From Perkinsus olseni (taxonomy: Eukaryota; Perkinsozoa; Perkinsida), in NCBI GenBank assembly GCA_013115125.1, contig JABANN010000143.1, positions 1-62,663 on the forward strand: DNA of 62,663 bases. The letters run 5' to 3'. The position numbers were made by a program, and so were the translations under genes. The notes below the pieces were generated by a model. The model did no database searches and was not told the origin of the DNA. It was given only the letters and a program-made list of their open reading frames with translations. This document shows positions 58,922-62,663 of this stretch, piece after piece (positions within the stretch are counted from its first letter, which is position 1; every line of letters begins with the position of its first letter).

Positions 58922-59215
58922 CGAGATGACGGTGTACGTCGTACACTGTACGACTTGAAACTGGGGGTGTGTACGAAATAAGAGTGTATGAAATGCTGGT
59001 ATACGAGTTGACAGTGTACGACTATTATGTGTACGGGTGTTATATGTACGGGTATTACGTATACGAGCATCATGTATACGAGTTTTATATGTACGAATCT
59101 GTCGTGTATGAGTATTTTGTGTATGACTATTCGGTGTACGAGTATTTCGTGTACGATTAGGAAGTGTATGAGTATTGGAGACATGAGTCGAAAATGTACG
59201 ACTATTTGGTGTACG
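58922..59215. repeat. 15-bp minisatellite, GTGTACGAGTATTNN unit
   Basis: At least eleven clean consecutive 15-base units (about 59009-59173), for example GTGTACGACTATTAT, GTGTACGGGTGTTAT, ATGTACGGGTATTAC, GTATACGAGCATCAT and GTGTATGAGTATTTT, with looser copies on each side. Since 15 is a multiple of three, the array is open in several frames and gives spurious repeats such as VYEYF. It lies at the C-terminal end of the MULE transposase reading. Confidence 0.92.
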
Positions 59216-60793
59216 AAACATGAACATCCCCGTCAAATAGGACTGGCTGTGCTCGAAGAATACCCCACGTCGCATAGTCGCGTCCATACCCAAGCACATA
59301 TCCTCCAAAATTTGGTGATTCACCAAAAGAGGTGATGCTCCCCGAGTAGCTGAAATATTTTTTAATATTCGTCGATACCGAGGAGTCCGTTGCGAGAGCC
59401 TTGAGGATCCCATCATATGCAGAATCGTCGGGAGCAACGGAAAGCAGCCGAGAGATGTAGAGCGCCAGATCTTTCTCGCAGTCGTCCAACTTCGACTTCC
59501 GAGTGCTTTCCGACAGCGGTGGCAGGAGGCGGTCGGAAAGATGGAGCGGCAAGCTTTCGTTATAGAAGACGATGCGTCCGAGCATATACAGCCAACGGGA
59601 ACCTCCTCGGGGCCACCCATGAGGCGGAGGATGTTTTGGGCGGCAATCAGGACCGCTTCGACAGACTCCTGGGACTCGTCGCTCGTCACAGCGAAGACGA
59701 GTGGTACGTAGGAGCTCCTGTACGATCGCCCCTCAGTATTCAAGTCACATAAATTAATACAAGAGGCTCCCACAGTAAAGAGCTGCGATGAAGCACCACG
59801 TATGCTGGATTGTTGGCCATCGCAATACAGCGTTATGGCGTACCTTCTGCCCGCAGACCGTTGTAGGAAGAATGCACTCTGTAGACACAACGTTGATGTC
59901 ACCGGAACGGCGAAGCGTTTCGAATCCGCAAACTGGGGTAAAGAGATTAAGGAAGGCTCAAGGTGCTGCCCTTTCTCGAGTACCTCGACAGCCTCCTTCC
60001 ACTTAATACTCTCATATGACCACAGCTTCGGCTCCTATTCTCTGATAAGATCCTCGACGGTCTCCAATTGCTTCTCGCGAACCCTCCGTGCGTGCACCCG
60101 CTTAAGGTTTGCACAGTAATCTTTGTACCTCCTCCGCAACGCAGTGGCTTCCTTCGGTTCGCCTTTCACACAACCCGGATCATCCGGTCGGAGGAAGAGG
60201 TCGTACAGCTGCGTTGGGGTGGTGTTAGGGTTAACCTCTAACGCCTGCTCCATAGCCAGGTGCAGGTGAGCCGGGACCTTGACGTACTTCTTCCCGTCAG
60301 TGGCACCTTCATCAGTCGGCGACTCCTCGACGGCTGTTTGGCGAGCAACGTGAGAGTGTAACTCACGATTTCTGTAAATTCTGACCCGAGTCTGTTCAAC
60401 AGAACAGTCCAAAATGGCCCGAAGTTGTACCCCGCACGCAACGTGCTGACAGCAGATATAGTTACAGCAGCCGTCGGTAGAAGGCTTATTCTTCCTGGGA
60501 GCTCTGCTGTTACGGACCTTGAACATAGCCGTCTTGTCGTCGCCAAAGGTCGATGCTACCCGTCTGGTCAAATTGGCAACGGCCTTCAACGAGGCAGGAG
60601 ACTCATCTGCCTCGAGGTTGAGGAATCCAACGAAGTCCCACTCATCTTCCCATGAAATCCAACGAGGGATATCAACCTCTGCCGGACCGACGAGGGACTC
60701 CTGATGGAATATCTCAGTAATGCGCCCACGATTCTTATGGATCGAGCACAAAACTCGCGTATTGTGCATCATGATCATGAAGATCATGATCAT
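59200..60793 (-). mobile_element. Decayed MULE-type DNA transposon (transposase, minus strand)
   Basis: On the minus strand, from 60793: a FLYWCH/FAR1-like zinc-binding N-terminal part (TAMFKVRNSRAPRKNKPS, then CCNYICCQHVACGVQLRA, RELHSHVAR), a helical linker (TQLYDLFLRPDDPGC), then the MULE catalytic core (YAITLYCDGQQSSIRG, YVPLVFAVTSDESQESVEAV, CICSDASSSITKACRSIFPT, CHRCRKALG) and a tail (YNESLPLHLSDRLLP, ALYISRLLSVAPDD, DYATWGI). The parts lie in at least two reading frames with a stop between the zinc-finger part and the core, so this copy is not expected to make a transposase. Terminal inverted repeats were not identified. It is inserted in the LTR element, opposite to it. Confidence 0.75.
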
Positions 60794-60850
60794 CGTGCAT
60801 CACCATCATCATCATGATCCACGATGATCATCATCATCGTACATCATGAA
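60765..60850. repeat. CATGATCATCAT-rich simple sequence
   Basis: A low-complexity run built of ATC/GAT and CATGATC phrases, partly self-complementary (GATCATGATCAT). It marks the 5' end of the MULE reading and may be the product of slippage at the element border. Confidence 0.85.
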
Positions 60851-61800
60851 CCCGCTGCTCCTCACCTCCCCTAATATCTTTGCGTTGAGCGACGGCGGAA
60901 CGGCGGTGAAAAAAACGAGGCCGAAGGGATTGGCGATGCGGAAGCGCAGCAGACCCTATGAAAATATAACTCACGCCGAGCAGTCCCCGTCCGCTCGAGG
61001 ATGCAATCGAGCGACACCACCGAGGGGTGTCGGCGAGGTGGGAAATGGTCTGACATTGGTAACTTCATCTGCCTGGAGCATCCCTCGCAATCGGGCCGCG
61101 CACTCTATGTCGTGCGATACACACGCTCGCAGCTCTTCGATACCGAAGTACTGCATCACTGTCCATCACTGTTAAGGGCCTTGACTCAAGGCTCCGAACT
61201 TACTATATACTGGCAACGACCTGATTTATAGATCCACAACCGAGCACCTGAGTGAGGGCTCGGCCCACCGGAAGGAGGCGTTAAAGCATTCAATCGCATC
61301 CTGAGTCGTGAGAGGCTCCTTTCCTAGACTGCCAAACGTCGCTGTGAGATGCATTCGGTCCTATAGTGCGGAATCGTACCACTGAAGGGGAGTGCGAAGT
61401 TTTGGTAATGGAGACTTACTTTAACCCACAGGGACGCCGAAGTGTATCGAGCCACTTGGATCAATTCACGTTAACCGAGTCCGCGTTCTGAGGAAGAAGG
61501 TGTCCTCTGCAGAGCAATTGAGGATCGCCATGAACTTCATGGAATGACCACTGTGTCAAGGTCCATAGTGGCACTGAGGAATGAACGGGGCAATTGGTCA
61601 TAGCCGCCAAGACGCTGGTGCAGTTAGTTGCCCCATAGCCGCCTATGCTGTTCCCAGGAGACAGTAACCAGACTGCTCCAGTGGTTCTCAAGAGATGAGA
61701 GGGTTGAGGAGTGCGAATCCCCCTTAAGGCCCGAATCTTGACAGCGTCGCCGCTTGTCGGCTGACTTTTTTCCTGGTCATCACCGTCGGTGATTCACCGA
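60851..61800. other. Stretch between MULE and integrase part, unassigned
   Basis: No separate gene recognised. It is probably a mixture of flanking DNA and the interrupted part of the LTR element upstream of the integrase core. Confidence 0.4.
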
Positions 61801-62663
61801 CTGGGTATTGTGTCGTGGCGAGTGCCCCTCGACCGGTGCTGAGTCCACCTCGGAACTGTTACGGGATCGTTGGGTATCCTACTTCGGGGTTACGCTAAGT
61901 CTTATGCCCGATAACGCTTTGGTCTCTGAGGTGGTGCTTCAATCGCTGGCGGCCACGGCCGTTCAATATCAGCCAGTCCCGGCGTGGAGTCCCCTCTCTA
62001 ATGGGCTATCGGAGGTCAGCGTGAAGAGGATCAAGCAGATGGCATCGGTGATGGACATGCCCTGGGATATTTACTTGGGGCGCATGGCGGGTTCTCTACA
62101 CGACTACGACCTCTAGGTGCTACCTCTTCCGGTACCATGATGGTACTACCATCGCGGTCTCCCCCTATCATCTAGAAATCAGGCGAGAACTGGTGGACTC
62201 ATTGAGTCCACTCAAGGAGGGTGACTGTATCTTAGTTCGCTTGGTGACGAGTGCGGATGTTCGGATGTACTGTGAATCATCGCCCGATGATTCTGAGATC
62301 GAGGGTTGGGTACACGCGCTGGATAGCGAAGATAGTCGTCGATTTGTGCCGGTGTATTCGGAGGTCGACGGGACAATTCCTATGGCGAGAGAGGCGCCCG
62401 AGGGGTCTACACGCCCTCCTCAGGTCTTCTTCAAACTTTGAAGTTCAAAGGTCATAGCCCTGTTGAGGCTAACACCTACAAGTTTGTTGTCATTGCCAAA
62501 GGAGAGTATAACAGCAGCTGGAGCAAGCTGCGGAGGTCTGGCGGCTGGGACGGTGACCGCGAGGATGGAGGAAGATGCGATGAAGTCGGGCAAAGCCTTA
62601 GAGCAGGAACAGTGTTCCTGGAACGCGTGATGACTAATTCATGTATTGCTTATTATTAAGGAA

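Larger units (their letters stand above)
54615..62660 (+). mobile_element. BEL/Pao-like LTR retroelement, broken and interrupted (fossil)
   Basis: On the (+) strand the parts appear in order: a gag-like region (from about 54615), an RRM-type RNA-binding domain (about 55690-55920), an aspartic-protease-like segment (about 56390), reverse transcriptase with a YMDD-type centre (about 56700-57400), an RNase H-like region (to about 58080) and, after about 3 kb of inserted DNA, integrase-core and downstream sequence (about 61800-62450). The RT and the connection region that follows resemble BEL/Pao elements. The copy is broken: I see several disruptions, plus the insertion of a MULE and satellite-like DNA between RNase H and integrase. 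No LTR pair is visible, so the ends are unknown and the right end may lie beyond the window. The protein parts remain easy to read, so the decay looks moderate, not ancient. Confidence 0.75.

Noticed and set aside
58081-59215. CRISPR-like array
   Set aside because: Units are contiguous and diverged with no spacers, and the context is eukaryotic; it is a minisatellite.
59027-59335. Repeat protein with VYEYF-type units
   Set aside because: It is a translation of the 15-bp minisatellite, open in several frames and lacking a gene context.

Overview
This window looks like nuclear DNA of an alveolate protist. A Perkinsus-type organism (Perkinsozoa, sister to the dinoflagellates) is my best guess. 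Reasons: intron-dense genes with mostly 43-60 nt GT-AG introns; tandem families of signal-peptide proteins with no recognisable domain; a fragment close to the dinoflagellate/perkinsid spliced leader; and eukaryotic core genes (SYF1, histone H2B, a CDK12/13-type kinase, a SOS1-like Na+/H+ antiporter). This is inference from gene content; no database was searched. Exon joins were worked out by eye, so boundaries may be off by a few bases.

Layout. 1.7-3.2 kb: small ankyrin-repeat gene (+). 4.8-5.9 kb: ChaC-like gamma-glutamylcyclotransferase (+). 6.3-10.3 kb: spliced (+) exons I cannot identify. 10.7-15.6 kb: SYF1 splicing factor (+). 16.1-16.5 kb: histone H2B (-). 16.7-18.4 kb: unidentified (-) gene. 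18.6-20.6 kb: TatD-type nuclease (-). 22.1-23.0 kb: unidentified membrane protein (-). 24.4-25.3 kb: secreted protein (-). 27.6-29.9 kb: GCIP/cyclin-D1-binding-like gene (+). 31.0-32.5 kb: TBC Rab-GAP (+). 32.9-36.2 kb: CDK12/13-like kinase (+). 38.0-44.8 kb: Na+/H+ antiporter (+). 45.0-45.8 kb: family-16-type methyltransferase (+). 46.2-52.1 kb: three tandem secreted paralogues (+), the middle one stopped. 53.3-54.3 kb: another secreted protein (-). 54.6-62.7 kb: a broken BEL/Pao-like LTR retroelement (+) interrupted by a decayed MULE DNA transposon (-), minisatellites and foldback DNA.

The most unusual thing is what fills the introns. At least four short sequence families recur in introns of unrelated genes on both strands: (1) pieces resembling the 3' half of a tRNA, with a B-box-like GGTTCGATCC core followed by a T-run that doubles as polypyrimidine tract; (2) a roughly 30-bp hairpin bounded by GTATCTT...AAGATAC; (3) an AATTTCGTGGCGCGC element present in either orientation; (4) a GCACGCATGCGCA near-palindrome. 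Together they look like several introner (intron-generating) families, one tRNA-derived. Separately, many near-perfect palindromes have exactly one unpaired central base, with arms up to 31 bp.
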